DNA of 64,000 bases from Rhodocollybia butyracea (GCA_015501585.1 JADNRY010000106.1:124001-188000), one strand, 5' to 3'; shown: positions 51,762 to 64,000, counted from the first letter of the stretch. Translations and numbers: made by a program. Notes: generated by a model from the letters alone, not told the origin.

Positions 51762-54700
51762 TCAAGCGTATGGTCCCATATTGGGCGAGTTCTGCGCATA
51801 GTACATGTATTGGGGAGTTGTTTGGTAGAGGTGGGCAGGAATATTTTGCGTCGGCATCGCACCGTACTGGAGCATTGAACCAGCCTGTGTCAAGCTTGGT
51901 GATTGAGTGTTATACTGCCCATTCTGAGGTGCCGTTCCAGGAGCAGGAAGACTACCAGTGCGACGAATAGAACCACGAGGGTTCGGGTTCATCTCGGGAG
52001 CGCGCATGCCATACGAGTTGTAATGGTCGTTAGCGGAGTTGTAGACATTCTGAGGGTTCTGCTGCTGAGTCCTGCCGCCACCAACCTCATATCCAGGGTC
52101 AATATGGAGCTGAGGAGGTCCAGCTTGAGGATTTTGTCCGCCCATCTGCAACGCAGCCATCATCGAAGCTAATCCTTGGTCGTTGGATGGATAACCTTGA
52201 GGAAGCCCAGGAACAAAACTGTTCTGAGCATTCTTGCCCTTCCCAGTGGGAGGAATGCTGTTCGTATACGTGGGTTGATAGTTGGGGATGGGGAGACCAA
52301 CCTCCTCAATCAAACGCCGGTAGGCCTGGGTCGCAATGACCTTTAGCTCGATTAAGACGCGTTTTGTAGCCTCAATGTATTGCATCTTGTCCAACGGTTC
52401 GATGAAAGGACTGGTGAGAATTTTGTGAACCACAGCTACACCGTTAACTTGGTCACCAAGCACATCAGTTAGGACATGGTCGCCCGGAGAGGCAAATAAT
52501 GCCTCAACGATCTGATGCGATGCGTCCGGTTCGATCTTTTGGTTGACAATCCTCAAAACCGTCAATGACGCCAATTTGTGCGTGCAGAGATGCGAAAGAT
52601 GAGGAGTGAAGCGAGGGGCAAGGAGGTTGTAGCGAGATGGGAATCCCGACGTGTCAAGCAGCCAGGTAAGCAGAAGAGCACCATTCGGGTTCGTAGCCAG
52701 AGGAATAGAGTTCAAGATGATGGCCGTCGCGATACGACGTTGTTGGCTAAGAGTGATATGAGGGCTCTCAAGGCAAGCACGCATACTGCGAGCACCAAAA
52801 CGTCCTTGAGCAACCTCCCACATACGATCAACAATGGCATCAAAGATAAAGTCATTCGCCGGAGCGCCAAATCGGAGGCAGCATTGAACAACATAATTTC
52901 CGAATTGGTCCAACAGAAGGGGAGGTGCATAGGGTCTAAGATTCTGCGCAACCAGGCCAATTTCTTCCGGTGTAGCAACACATTCGATAATCTTTTGTGC
53001 AGCCCAAGTTCCGTTCTTGTGAATTCCAATCATGGCAAGACTAGGACAGATACGTTCTAGCATTGCGAATTTGGGTCCAGAGGAGCATCGCTCGAATAAT
53101 TTTTGAACCACCTGTAATCAAATGAGAAAAGGTATTGTATAATTTCCGTGTAAACACTGACCGTGTTTCCAAGCCAATCCGAAGCCAGGTCAACAATTTC
53201 ACCATCAAGGAAATCACCCGCGACGGTGTCGACTTCCTCGGTGGTCATTGTCCCAGAGTCCAATCGCTTACGCAAGTCACGCAGCTTGGAAGCATCCCAA
53301 CGCTTGTTATGAGGCCGCTCTGAGACGAGAGGAATGGTCGTATAATACATGGTGGGTGGACGGAAGTCTGTGAACCTGATTAACAGAGAGAATGCTACTA
53401 GTGGAAAGTGACTAACCAGCAAGAGCAGCGATGTCCGTTTCAGCATCGACACTACCAACACTCAACTCTTTCATGATCATTTGCTGTTCAGTAATCGAAG
53501 GAATCCAACCCGGAGGCTTGTTAAGGCTATCGGTAGCCAATGTCGATGTATGGATACCAGAGGCAATCATACTCAGCAACAAGTTGGACCTATAGTTCTC
53601 GACAGCTCCGCTAAGCACCTGCTGATCAGCTGGGATAGTGTTGGCACCCTTGACAGCACGAAGAGCGTGAATCGTAGCACCGACACTGAGCTCACCCACG
53701 CCCTGAACAGGACCAGGAATCGTTTCATCCGCGCCAGTGCCATCCTGACCGTTCTTGACAGGAACCTTGGCAAATCCAATTCGAATAGCACCAACATCAC
53801 TACCCAAGACGTCACGGCCGTTCAACGCTTTACGCGCGCGAACTGCATCGTCAAGACGTTCAAAGTTGACTAGAGAAAAGAATTAGACATGTCAAACAAT
53901 AGCGGCATAGGTACCACCCACTGAATCCGCAATTTTTGTGAGTCAAAACCCTGGCAGACTCGATTGGACCGTAAGGACTAAACACACTCAAAATCGTAGC
54001 CGGCGTAGTGGTGGAAGGAATCGATCCAATCCAGAGCGCTCGAGTAGGAGTGGACTGAAGCTGAGCATCGATGCCACCCGGAGCGGCAGAAGCACTGGGA
54101 GACTTTGCCGAAGTAACACCAGGAGAAGTCGGACCTGGAGTAGAAGGAGTTCCTTTGGCAGGTGCTACTGGCGCACTATCAGCTTTGCCGAAACCAATAC
54201 GCACAGTCTGGCCATTGGGCATCCCAATATTCCCTCCCAATCGGTTCAAGACATCGTCTTTGGCCCGAATGGCATCAGATTGATCAACAAAATTGACGAA
54301 TCCGCACTCCTGTAAAAAAAGTGTGAGATTTAATTGGTGTGGAGTGAAAAAGTATTAGGCACCTTCTCCGGCAGAAGCCTCAAGCTTTCAATGGCGCCAT
54401 ACGGTGCGAATACATGAATGAGCTGTTCACTGGTCACGGCACTATCTAGGTTGCCTATCCAGAGGGAGCGAGTAGGGGTTTGAATCTGGGACGAAGGACC
54501 GTCGGTTTTGGGTGACACAGAACGATTGGTAGCTCCAGGAGCTAACAGATAAGCTGAAGCTCTACTCGGGGTTTCGCCATTGGGAAAATGAACAGCTCTG
54601 TTCGAGAGTTTATCCGCGTTCTGGAGAATACCAGGTGGGCCGCCTAAGTTATTGGAGGTGATCGAAAGACCAGAGCTCTGCTGGGTAAGCTCGTTGATGT

Positions 54701-55818
54701 ATGAATGAGCATCAAGGGCGGTAGCGCGTCTCTGGAGGGAGCGTGTTGGATCTTCGAGATTTCCGACAGAAATGGCACGAGGGCGGTTCGAAGCGGCTAA
54801 AAGATCTTGCTTGAAACCTTTGGCTACATAAGAAGAAGGAGTATAACTGTCCGGGCTGGAAGTTTCGTAAGAGCTCAGACGCTGCCGCGAGAAAGCTTGG
54901 TCGTCGTAGGTGTCGTACTCCTCCTCTTCGGCTGGAGGATTGGGCGCAAGAAGTGATCCAGCTAGAGAAGGTCTAGATCGGTAGGGGTTGGACACGGTAC
55001 TGGCACGCAAACGAGAGGGATTTCCAGCGAGATTTCCCGCGATCGCAGCCTGGGCTTGAGTGCGCAGTTCTGATATGGTAGCCGGAGGTCGAATAGTGTC
55101 ATCCAGACCAAGATAGTCGAGAGTATGAACGTCAAAGTCGTCGACAGAATCGGCAGACGTCACAGATCGCATTTCATCAAGGACAGGGAAACCTGAGCCA
55201 TTGCTGGAAAGCCAGGAAGATGAAAAAAGCGAATGGCCAAAGGCATTGTTGGAAAGGCCAGCAGCAGGAAGAGTAAGCGACTCGGATCTGAGACGGTTGA
55301 CCGAGTTTGAAGACGAGATGGTATTTGAATGACGCAAATTTGGCCTGGCAGGAGCCAAGTTGGAAGTTGGCGAAGCAATTTGCTCCAAAAGAGACTCTGT
55401 CGAAGCTGGAGTACTTCCAAGAGTGCTGGAAGCCGCAGCGAAACGCTGAGCAGCAAGCTGAACGTTGGACGGCAGGGTTCCTGCCCTTGCACGTCTAAAA
55501 CCAGGAGGATAATTTGTGGGAGGCAGAGAGCTACCGTCGCCTGGCGTCGTGACAGTTGGAGAGCCATCGTTTGGGGGAGAGCCACCTGAAGCAATGGCGC
55601 GCAGAGCTGGTGGCCTGTATCGTGCACCAAGACTCTGCTCTGCCTGCAGCTCACGCGCTCTGAAAAAAAGGGACAAGTAATAAGAAAAAAAGGCCAGAAA
55701 TCAAGAGGACAAGTACGGACCTTTTTGCGTAGGCAGCAGAAGGAGCTGGCGGTGGAGTCTTTCCGGAGGGCGGGGCTCTCGAATAGGAAGAATTGTTGTC
55801 AGAAGTGGATAAAGACAT
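51762..55818 (-). CDS. PUF-domain RNA-binding protein with RRMs (Puf1/Jsn1-type)
   Basis: The start MSLSTSDNNSSYSRAPPSGK and a Ser/Pro-rich region precede three RRM-like units: TRSLWIGNLDSAVTSEQLIH...YGAIESLRLL, then TRALWIGSIPSTTTPATILS...YGPIESARVL, with VRIGFGKAD and IRIGFAKVPVKNG RNP-type ends, and a third partly degenerate unit. After a helical linker (TDFRPPTMYYTTIPLVSERP) come PUF repeats: NTVVQKLFERCS, NGTWAAQKIIEC, FGNYVVQCCLRFG, RFGARSMRACLES, NPNGALLLTWLL and HKLASLTVLRIVNQK. The tail is Gln/Asn/Gly/Pro-rich. Yeast Puf1/Jsn1 and Puf2 combine RRM and PUF domains and bind mRNAs of membrane proteins; that function is inferred. The long exons are uninterrupted and intact. Confidence 0.92.
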
Positions 55819-56711
55819 TATATGGTTTTGCAATGAACAAGATTAAGGATTACGAATGTGGATTGTGAAGGCGCAAGCTTGTCGTCCGAGGCCAAAAAAA
55901 CCGTCGAAAAAAAGGCGGATAACGTCGGATTTGACGTGCCAGGTCGTAAGCCCTCGAAACTAGAGGAAAAAAAGTTTTCGAGCAAGATAGACAGACAAGA
56001 AGTGCCCCAACTACTAGGGTAGATGGCCAGAAAAAATAATACTAGATATTAGTACGGTGAGTTGAGCAGAGACTTGGACTCGGGCTTTTCACAAAATCCA
56101 GCGGCGTGAGTCTGAATTCGGCAGCGGCAGGCATTTCGGACATCGGAAATTTGATGTCTTCCGACGGTTTGTTTCATCCCAGTAATACTCTACAGCAAGC
56201 AAACAGCAAGCTTTATGCAATCTAAAGAGTATTATTCGAGTTCTTACAGGTCAAACTAAGATTATGATGGGAAATCCCTAGCCTTCGAGCAATAATACGG
56301 AGATTGGAGTCGGAGATGCGGGGACGGATATAGAGAGCGATATACTAACCATAATAGTCATTCTTTGCCCGCAGAGGCAACGACAGGCTACAATGTTCCA
56401 GCAAGTCGTCGGTGGACTCGCCGTTCATGGGAGATTAGCGGGACAGGCTTACAGGGCACGCCAGGGCCCAGCAGGCACCGACAAGCATATAGTAGTAGCC
56501 ACAGTGATGTTAACATGCATGAACTGATGAAGATAATTTTCTGTTGAGCTCAAAGAAAGAATTCGATCCAACTCGAGAGTATCTGGAACAGCATAGAGTG
56601 GTAAATGTTTAAACTACTATACTTACCCGCGTCCGAATAAGTAACAAAAATTATCTCACACTCTAGCTTCATCTCCTCCAACATCAAGTCAGAAAAAAAA
56701 AGAGTCACAAC
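55819..56711. other. Divergent promoter region between PUF gene and ligase-like gene
   Basis: About 0.9 kb separates the two divergent start codons. It contains A-rich runs (AAAAAA near 55895 and 55970) and no recognised gene. The 60-codon plus-strand frame at 56365-56547 has no family signature. Confidence 0.45.
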
Positions 56712-58741
56712 ATGGCTCTTTCTGTTTCCAACTTGCTTGTTACAGACGACTTGACTATATTTCTCGGCCTTATTGCCGGTACTGTCTTCCTTCTTCGTAC
56801 TTTTTACCGACCGCAACCCCTTGTTCACCCCATCCTTCTCGGTCGGCAAAGCGAAGTAGCAAGGGTCAGAAACCCCGGAGAAAGTGCCGTGTATCGAAAC
56901 TATGGAACTGGACTGATGAACCGAGTGAGGAGTCAATTTTTAACAACATTGCCTATATGAATTCTTAATCCCGGTTTAGTTTCCTATTCGCCCTCACAAG
57001 GATGTTCAAGTGCTCTCAGACTTGCTACGCCCTGATCAGGATTCGCAGCGTACACTCTGGAACACAAAGGTGATAAAAGTTGTATGACGCGCGTACATAG
57101 ATTACTGAGCGCAAAGCATCCAGATTTCCAACGCTGCTCTTCAAGACCGTGTAGCCTCGTTTGGTACTGGAATTCTTCGTTTGGCTGGTCTTCGTAGCCA
57201 GGAATCCAATGTCTTGATTTTGCTCAACGACTGCATTGGTATGAAAATCAGTCATACTTCATAATTTCGTCTTACATCCTTCTACAGAATTCCTCATTGC
57301 AGACTTGGCCCTGTCTTCACACTCGATTCCCTCAATGACGTTGACTGCTCCCCACTTGCTTTCGCCTATTCTCGATACACACCCTCCGTCTGCCATCATC
57401 ACCCAAGCCGAGTTTCTTCCGACTCTGTTGGAGCTGATCTACGATGCAGGTGAAGAAGGGAAGCATCACACTATCATTGTTGTTGGCGAACCAAGCCATA
57501 GCGTCATGGCTAGCGTTGCGAGCAAGGTCAAGATACTCGTATGGGCAGATGTGGAGCGCGAAGGGTTCAAGGTTGAGAAGATTATGAGTCCATTACCGAG
57601 TATGTATAATCTCTGTCCCTTTTCAGATATATTGCTGATGTCCACGTAGAACCCGCCGACGTTTTCTCGGTTTCGTTCTTCTCTGACTCCAACGGTCAAA
57701 TCCAAGGAACTCAACTCACCCATGCTAATGTCACTGCAGGCGTTGCAGCAATTCATGCGCTTTTCCCGGTCTCGTCGATGCTTTCAACACTCGATACCAT
57801 CATATCCAGTCATTCGTTGGGTGGAACATATGGTCGCGCTGTTGCATACACGGCTCTGTTCGAAGGCGCTTCTTTCGCGACGATGACAAGTTCCAAGTTG
57901 TTCCGTATCGATGAAGGTATGGAGTCCTCTCTACACAAATGAGCAAGTATTGAATACCCATTAGTTACTGTCAAGCAAGATGTCGCCGATATTCTCTCTG
58001 CTCAACTGCACGCTATTCCCTCTGCGACTATCTTGTTCCTCAAGCCGTCCCATTTGGAAACCCTTGTCGATGCGATTTTGAGAGAAGCTAAAAAGAGCTT
58101 CCTTCTCAACGCGTTTGCTTGGAGACATAAAATTGCTGATATCGCTGAAGGTTTTGTGAGCAAAGATACGCTGTGGGATCGTTTAGTGTATGACGGCGCA
58201 AGAGCACGAGTTATCGGTGAAGGCGCTGGTACTGTAAGAACTGTGATTGTTGGAGAAGGTTGGTGGAAAGCTCTTTGTTCCATGGTTTATTATTAATTTT
58301 CGTACAGGTTTGTTACCGGCCAAAGTTGTTATGCCCGCCCGAGTCGCACTTTCGTGCCCGGTCATCAATGCGTTGACCCATCCCGCTGTAGTTGGACCAG
58401 TCTTGGCTACGAACGCGCTCGATTTGCAAAACTTTACAAAACTCGAAGAATCCGCAAACCACTCGTTAGCTCTCGTCGGACCACCGACTGTGTCGATTGA
58501 AGCGAAACTACTTGGTGTAGATGATACTGCGATCGAGGAAGGAGGCGAAGACCCAACTGGAACATTGAATGTGCGCGGACCTCCGGTGACCAGACTGCTT
58601 GCGGGTGATGAAATGGACACTAGTGCTAGTGGGTATGTGAATGTGCATGCTGGTGAAAGTGCGGTGGATGAGGATGCATGGACCAATTTGGGAGTTCGAA
58701 TTAAAGTGCATACGAATGGATCCTTCCGAGTAGTTGCGTAA
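56712..58741 (+). CDS. ANL-superfamily (acyl-CoA synthetase-like) protein lacking key catalytic motifs
   Basis: The start MALSVSNLLVTDDLTIFLGL contains a membrane helix (LGLIAGTVFLLRTFY), as in eukaryotic long-chain acyl-CoA synthetases. Introns after NR (56925-56979) and later points link FPIRPHKDVQVLSDLLRPD, GTGILRLAGLRSQESNVLIL and LALSSHSIPSMTLTAPHLLS, which follow the ANL N-domain layout. The P-loop, normally YTSGTTGxPKG, reads SVSFFSDSNGQIQGTQLTHA, and the later (Y/F)xTGD motif is WTNLGVRIKV. The chain ends shortly after RGPPVTRLLAG, so the C-terminal AMP-binding cap is missing. It is therefore likely a non-catalytic or highly diverged relative; its role cannot be stated. The frame is long and clean, so a pseudogene is less likely. 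Confidence 0.78.
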
Positions 58742-59049
58742 ATATAAATATTTTATGGACTATAGACGTGTATTTATAAAGTAACCTTTGCTTTGCTCTC
58801 TTCTTTTGTGTGTTTGGGGAGTTAGTACGGTAACAGACTAGTACGTGAGTCAGGAATCAGGATGTGAGTCATGAACTTCCATGTGATCTCGGACGCGCTG
58901 GTCACGACTCTTATTGATTCGTTGATCGAATTCAACAAACGCGCTGCTCACGTGCGTATTGCCTGACTGTATAAAGTCTCAGGGGTTGTCTCCGCAACTC
59001 CAACTCCAACTTTCTCCGCCACCACAATCTCCCGCCACCTATAACAATT

Positions 59050-60220
59050 ATGTCTGCGTCTGTTTCTCCCACCAAATCGAACGCTGCTCCCGCATCGCCC
59101 GCTAAATCTGCTGGCAAGCCGACTTCTGCTGCTGCTTCCGACAAGGCTGCAAAGCCCGCCTCGAAGGCCAAGAAGGCTACTGCCACTAAAAAGGCGACCG
59201 CAACGAAGAAAGCACCTGCGACCAAGAAGGTTGCCACGAAGAAAGTTGCTGCGAAGAAGAGCTCTGCTCCGACTTCCAAGCCCAGCTGGAAAGACATCAT
59301 TCGTGTATGTTTACTCGTTGATTACTTGTGCCTTTTCATTTACGATCTTCATTTCAGGAATGTATCATCGACCACAAGGAAGAGGCCCGTACAGGTGTCT
59401 CTCGTCCCACTATCAAGAAGGTTTGTTTGTTTGTTCCTTGTTTGTTTCATCGTTCTCGATGCTCATGGCGGCTGGTTAGTATGCCGAGGAAAAGTACAAA
59501 ATCGAGATGAATGCTGCTCATCTCTCCCAGCTTAACCGTGCCATCACCCACGGTGCTGACACTGGCGTGTTCGTCATGCCCAAGGGTAACTTTCGTTCTC
59601 CATCTTGTTTCTCGTCGCTTATCTTGATTCATTAGGTCCTAGCGGAAAGGTCAAGCTTCCTCCGAAGAACACCCCCAAAGCCGATGCTTCGAAAGAGGTT
59701 CGTATCTTATCTTTCTTTTGCTTACTAACTCTAACATATCTTGTAGAACGCCAAGCCCCCGTCAAAGAGCAAGAAGCCTGTCGCCGCTAAAGCGACTGCC
59801 ACCAAAGCAACCGCCACCAAAGCCAAAGCGCCAGCGACGAAGAAAGCGGCTGCTCCCGCAACGAAGAAGCCAGTGACGAAAAAAGCAGCGCCCGCCAAGA
59901 AAGTTCTCGCCGGAAAGAAATCTGCTCCAGTAAAGAAGACCACCGTTGCATCTAAACGCGCTCCAGCAAAGAAGGTGGGTCTAGTTTTCTTTCATCGCTC
60001 GACTTGTCTTATCTTTCTTCGTCAGGCTGCAACTGGTACTGCCAAAGCTAAACCTGCCGCTAAAGCCAAGCCCGCCGCTTCGAAGGTGATTCTTTTCTCT
60101 CGTCGTCGTATCTTCCCTCTAATAACGCTTCGTCAGACCGCTGCAAAGAAAGCCCCAGTCAAGAAGACCGCCAAAGCAGCCACAACATCGAGGTCACGCT
60201 CTAGGGCTGTGAAGGCTTGA
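59050..60220 (+). CDS. Histone H1 linker histone
   Basis: Seven exons (59050-59304, 59358-59420, 59480-59585, 59636-59697, 59747-59974, 60026-60085, 60137-60220) encode a Lys/Ala-rich protein. The globular winged-helix domain is SWKDIIRECIIDHKEEART, SRPTIKKYAEEKYK and LNRAITHGADTGVFVMPKGP, with the GxSGKVKL end typical of H1/H5. The N-terminal tail (SASVSPTKSNAAPASPAKSA) and the long C-terminal tail carry SPxK and TKKA/AKKP repeats. It compacts linker DNA between nucleosomes. The 3' exons contain mostly Ala-Lys-Pro repeat codons; the intron positions are well supported by GT/AG sites. Confidence 0.93.
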
Positions 60221-60638
60221 GTCTTGTTTCGTGAGTGTTGTTATATCCATATTGTTCAAAACTCATGTATCATCTAGATGTTTTCGTCGCCTTGTCACCA
60301 GGTTCAGCACTCGAACTTGCTATGCGTGATTTAACTTATCCCATTCCATTCTGTTTATATCTCAATGTTTGTACCAGTAGTAGTGGCCGCGTGTTTGTTT
60401 CGTTATGTTTACTATAAGTACTTGTACCTATTTCTCCTCCGTCTCGCAAGAGGCACGTTTCGCACATTGTGTCCTCGTAACTTAGAGTGTACGTGCATTT
60501 ATGTCTTGATATGCTAAATCCCTTCAAACTTCTACGAAGCGCTGTGGTCATCAATGAGGCAAGATGAAGTGTTCGACCTGCCTTCGACCCCTATCTTCAC
60601 AAGAGGTGTCGGTCCGATTGAAGGTCCCATCGCATATA
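60221..60638. other. 3' flank of histone H1, no gene recognised
   Basis: Contains short open frames only. Nothing diagnostic is seen up to the MITE border at 60639. Confidence 0.4.
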
Positions 60639-61012
60639 CTATCACTCCCGTAGTGTTTCAAAATTTTTTAAAAAGCATGCTGCAAATGCCTTTAACCTCC
60701 CTCGATGGCCACCGGATTTAGAGGGAATAGAGGATGGTACTGAACGAAACTTTCTATCTATTTTTTATTATCCAATTTTATGCTATTCGAGCTCGAGAGC
60801 TTTCCCGGTGCATTTCCCGTAGTGTTTCAAAAAATCAGAAAATGCTTGTGCAGCGAATATCTAATGGAATTTGATTCTAAAAACACTGGCAACATAGAAA
60901 AGACCAGTATACATTTCATTTCCAGAGCATACTTAGTGAGATTTGTGACAGAATAACCTTCAAAGGACATTTTGAAACACTACGGGATTTTGAAACACTG
61001 TGGGAATGATAG
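60639..61012. mobile_element. 374-bp TA-flanked MITE with nested TGTTTCAAAA repeats
   Basis: The ends CTATCACTCCCGTAGTGTTT (60639 onward) and the inverse of CACTGTGGGAATGATAG (to 61012) match at about 22 of 25 positions, and TA occurs outside both ends (60637-60638, 61013-61014). The sequence CCCGTAGTGTTTCAAAA is repeated inside at about 60817 (direct) and 60973-60985 (inverted, adjacent to the right end). No coding capacity. The TA duplication and short inverted ends suggest a Tc1/mariner-type non-autonomous element. Confidence 0.75.
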
Positions 61013-62446
61013 TAGCACATTTAGCTTCAACGGAGGTTGAAATAGATTTGATTATTCGGATCCTACCTGCTGTATCTGCTGTAAGAGTCTTTCTGGAGTC
61101 CTTACTGGTACCGTCAGGGTGGCGAGCCTGTTCCCATTGTTGAATGGCACCCAAAGTTCGGGTTAAAGACCGCCTGATACACTACGTAGCATTTGACTTA
61201 TGAGAGGTGGGGTTTGGTTGAACCCTCCTATGAACCTTTGTCCCGCTCCCCCAGCAGCTTGATGACAATCAAAACCCCATAGTAGGGATGAGCGCCGCGG
61301 GCCAAATCTGGCGCTAGTCTCGCTTTAATGAACTCCCATATCAGATATTGTTGTTTACTTGATAATCATGTAACATCTGTCTATCTGAGCTTTCGTTTGG
61401 TGTCCGTCTGTTGTGTGATGTGAAGGTTGGTACGATCAATTTGGAGAACGTGCCCGGAACTCGGAGAGGGGTAAGCTTGACAGAGGCGAGCCGCGACTGC
61501 GCATACGACCTGTGCTCTGTATCAAAAAAATGTCTTCACCAACTGGGATAATTCGGGGCCGGGAGGGGGTGTTATTCCGGGGGGTCTTTCGATAGTGACT
61601 ACTTTGTTCTGGACCATGGTTCCAAGGCACAACAGTGAGCACCTTTGACATATCTGCCCCCTGCATTGGCCTGTAAGTAAGAATTGTAGCTACCAAATAC
61701 TGCTCGGATCCTGTCTTATTTTACTACCGCTTCCCCAAATCATTAGACTATAAGAAACGACGGGGGAAATGGCGCTGGGGTCAATACCAACTAGTGGGGA
61801 GCTGTGGTTGTCAAGACGCTTGAAATAAATTATGAATGTGTGAATCAGAAAGGGACCATGGGATTTGACCAAATATATGTTGCGAGGGTTGAGAGGCGAT
61901 TGCAATTTGACTGGCTTTGATGCGTTGCTGCGTGGTGAACGTCAGTATAAAATAATCAACGCATATACTCAGTCCAGTGAGAGTGAGAGAAGACGATCGA
62001 TTAGGGCTATACAATGGGCTCCGACCCTCTCTCCCAGTGCCGGACAATTGGACCAATATATTTAGAGTTATATATTTATATATAGAAGGGTGATACGGTG
62101 TTAGAAGCAGCGTTTTCTCATATGTTCTATAGAATATGTACAAGTAGCCTCTTTTTGTCTTTGTTCTTTGCGTTTGCTTTTGTCGAGCTAGCCCTTTGTT
62201 TACTGAGTACTAGATACTTGCGGCTTACACGTTGTCCTGACGTAGAGTTCCATGTGATTCAGCTGCCGTATCGGCCATCAATGTAACTAATATATTATCA
62301 AGCCGTAGGTGTCCGGGGGCCTGCCATTGTACTGAACGAATCACTAAAAGGTCGATCAAATAATCCGTCAACTGGAACTTTTTTTGATTTCAACAACTCT
62401 TGTTTCCTCTCCCCCATCTTTACATCCGTTTTCCGTTCCATGGTGA
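61013..62446. other. 1.4-kb upstream region of the winged-helix gene, no gene recognised
   Basis: Open frames are short and lack family resemblance. An alternating A/T tract at 62065-62085 and pyrimidine-rich stretches at 62390-62430 make it a plausible promoter and long 5' leader for the gene at 62447. Confidence 0.4.
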
Positions 62447-64000
62447 ATGGAGCCCCAGCATATACACACAAGAACCCGCACTGTCAAGCCTGCTATACGC
62501 CTCAGGCATAGTCCTGACCCAGCCAAAACAAACGCAGCTGGCTCCGAATTCCCCGTCTTCCCGCCACCACACGTTGCTCTGCATCCCGATGATTTATGCA
62601 GCAAAATTCTGCTTGCCATAGGACGATGTTTCATGTCGGTGGATAACAAGGCCATGACGATCAAAGATTTGTCGGAAATGACCATGACTATGGGCTACAA
62701 CTGCCTAAAGTGCGTAATCTGTCAATGACTTGACTGCATATATGCTAACAATGTCTTGTAGTGTTTCTGCGGCATCACAAGCAATAACAACTTATATTCG
62801 TGCACACCTTCAACGCTGCGACGCTCAGCAGGACCAGCCACTGATGTTAAAGCACGTGCTTTCCGGAACTGCCGCCGACGATGACTTGCTTCCAGCGCTT
62901 CACTCGACGTCTGGCGGTGCCCCGACCTCCTCTGAGTCACGACAAACAAATTTCCGACGAGGCACAGTAGTTTGGTACATGAGTAGGGTCACGGGGCTGC
63001 CCTGTCCTTTTGCCCGCGCCGGTATTCGTCTCTGTGACTATGTCGACGCGCCACCCAAAAAACGCGAACAATGTGGCGAGAAGCGGAAAAGACGTTCGAC
63101 GAGAGAATGTGTTTTGAAGCATGTGCCCGGACCATCGCGTGAAACAGTTCGTTCTTCTTCCCCGTTCTCGTCTGACAGCGACGAAGATGACGAAAATGAT
63201 GACGCGCCTCCGCCCGTCAAAATTAAACTCACACTTCGTCTTCCTCCGTTGGCACGTGTTCGTCAAACGCCTCGTCGTTCACCTTCTGTTCCGCATTCAG
63301 TCGCTTCAGCCGCATCACCGCCACCAGATTCCGACGACGACGACGACGACAATGAAAGCGATAGCGATGATTCCAGCGATGAAGAGTCGGAAATAGAAGT
63401 GGATACTGATGAGTCCATCGATGAAGATGTCGATCTTGTCGCCGATGAGGCTCAGTTGTCCGACCAATGGGATGAAGATGACGATGAGGAAGTAAGCACG
63501 ACTTGGGAATCGCCTGGTCCTCGTTCGCCATCCGCTCAGTCGCCGCCTGTCAGAGTCAAAGAAGAGCCACAGGATGTCCAAGGCTTGTTAGATCAATGGG
63601 AGTATGATCTCGATATTCCACTTGTAAAATCCGAGCCTTGGGATTGGGACTGGAATCCTAGTTATCGTGGCCCTTCTTCTTCTCCATCCGACTCTTCCAT
63701 ATCCATGTCCTCTCCAATCCAACGGATCAAAGAAGAAGAAGACCTTACTCTTTCTTTTTCTGGACCTCATTTCACTGACTGGAGGGAGTCAGATGCCCTT
63801 TCACCCACCAGTCCGTTTGGATTTACTTTTACCGACGACTCCTCCCTGTCTCCCGGTGTCTTTCCTGTGCCATCAACGTCTGTTACAGATTTCACAACTC
63901 CTCGACCACGTTCCCGTACTGTCCCCTCACCAACACTCCGTAGCGGCTTCCTACCCCCGAATCGCCGTCAATCACCCACAGTCTTTCTACCTTGGTTCAT
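62447..64000 (+). CDS. GDS1-type winged-helix protein, 5' part (continues past the right edge)
   Basis: Exon 1 (62447-62709) starts MEPQHIHTRTRTVKPAIRLR and ends NCLN across intron 62710-62761. The conserved unit is HPDDLCSKILLAIGRCFMSV, AMTIKDLSEMTMTMGYNCLN, VSAASQAITTYIRAHLQRCD, QDQPLMLKHVLSGTAADDDL and NFRRGTVVWYMSRVTGLPCP, then FARAGIRLCDYVDAP. This matches the winged-helix region shared by yeast Gds1 and many basidiomycete nuclear proteins. After it come acidic runs (DSDDDDDDNESDSDDSSDEE) and repeated VKEEPQD/VKSEPWD/IKEEEDL motifs of the SUMO-consensus or activation type. The reading frame is open at 64000, so the gene is incomplete here. Confidence 0.82.

Overview
The window looks like nuclear DNA of a mushroom-forming basidiomycete (Agaricomycete type). 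Genes are intron-dense, with GT-AG introns mostly 47-65 nt long and a few apparent GC-AG introns. Recognisable products match the usual fungal housekeeping set: Erv1, COG3, SERCA, Sip5, a Puf1/Jsn1-type protein, histone H1 and a GDS1-type winged-helix protein. There are no bacterial operons, no CRISPR array, and I found no tRNA or rRNA gene. All identifications come from reading motifs by eye; no database search was possible.

Layout. 1-9 kb: ERV1 (-), a divergent Gfo/Idh/MocA oxidoreductase (+), a small CBP4-like gene (-), an arrestin-fold protein (-) and an SLC35F6-type transporter (-). A 483-bp TA-flanked MITE follows at 9.16-9.64 kb. 10-20 kb: a disordered basic protein (+), a Sip5 RING protein (+), a 1.9-kb stretch with no recognised gene, and an 11-exon SERCA Ca2+-ATPase (+). 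19.7-38.7 kb is the accessory block, bounded on both sides by same-strand secreted double-psi beta-barrel (DPBB) genes. Inside it are a METTL7-like methyltransferase, a decayed ArfGAP2/3 (Glo3) fragment, and three tandem copies (A, B, C) of an unrecognised small secreted-protein family with duplicated flanks. Intron 1 of copy C is interrupted by a 7.3-kb element with 11-bp terminal inverted repeats and a 3-bp target duplication; it carries a large transposase-like gene. 38.9-64 kb: COG3 (-), two tandem GDSL/SGNH esterases (+), a conserved hypothetical gene (-), a mitochondrial RCC1/Fmp25-like gene (-), a short MGNxxS protein (-), a three-RRM plus PUF protein (-), a degenerate acyl-CoA-synthetase-like protein (+), histone H1 (+), a second MITE, and the 5' part of a GDS1-type winged-helix gene (+) running off the right edge.

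How it fits together. The core genes are unlinked housekeeping functions: mitochondrial thiol oxidation and respiratory-chain assembly (ERV1, CBP4-like, Fmp25-like), Golgi tethering (COG3), ER calcium (SERCA), mRNA control (PUF) and chromatin (H1, GDS1-like). The 20-38 kb block behaves as a duplication-prone, transposon-hit region holding small secreted proteins. Four otherwise conserved reading frames each appear to lack one base in a G run, which should be checked as possible consensus error before any is called a pseudogene.
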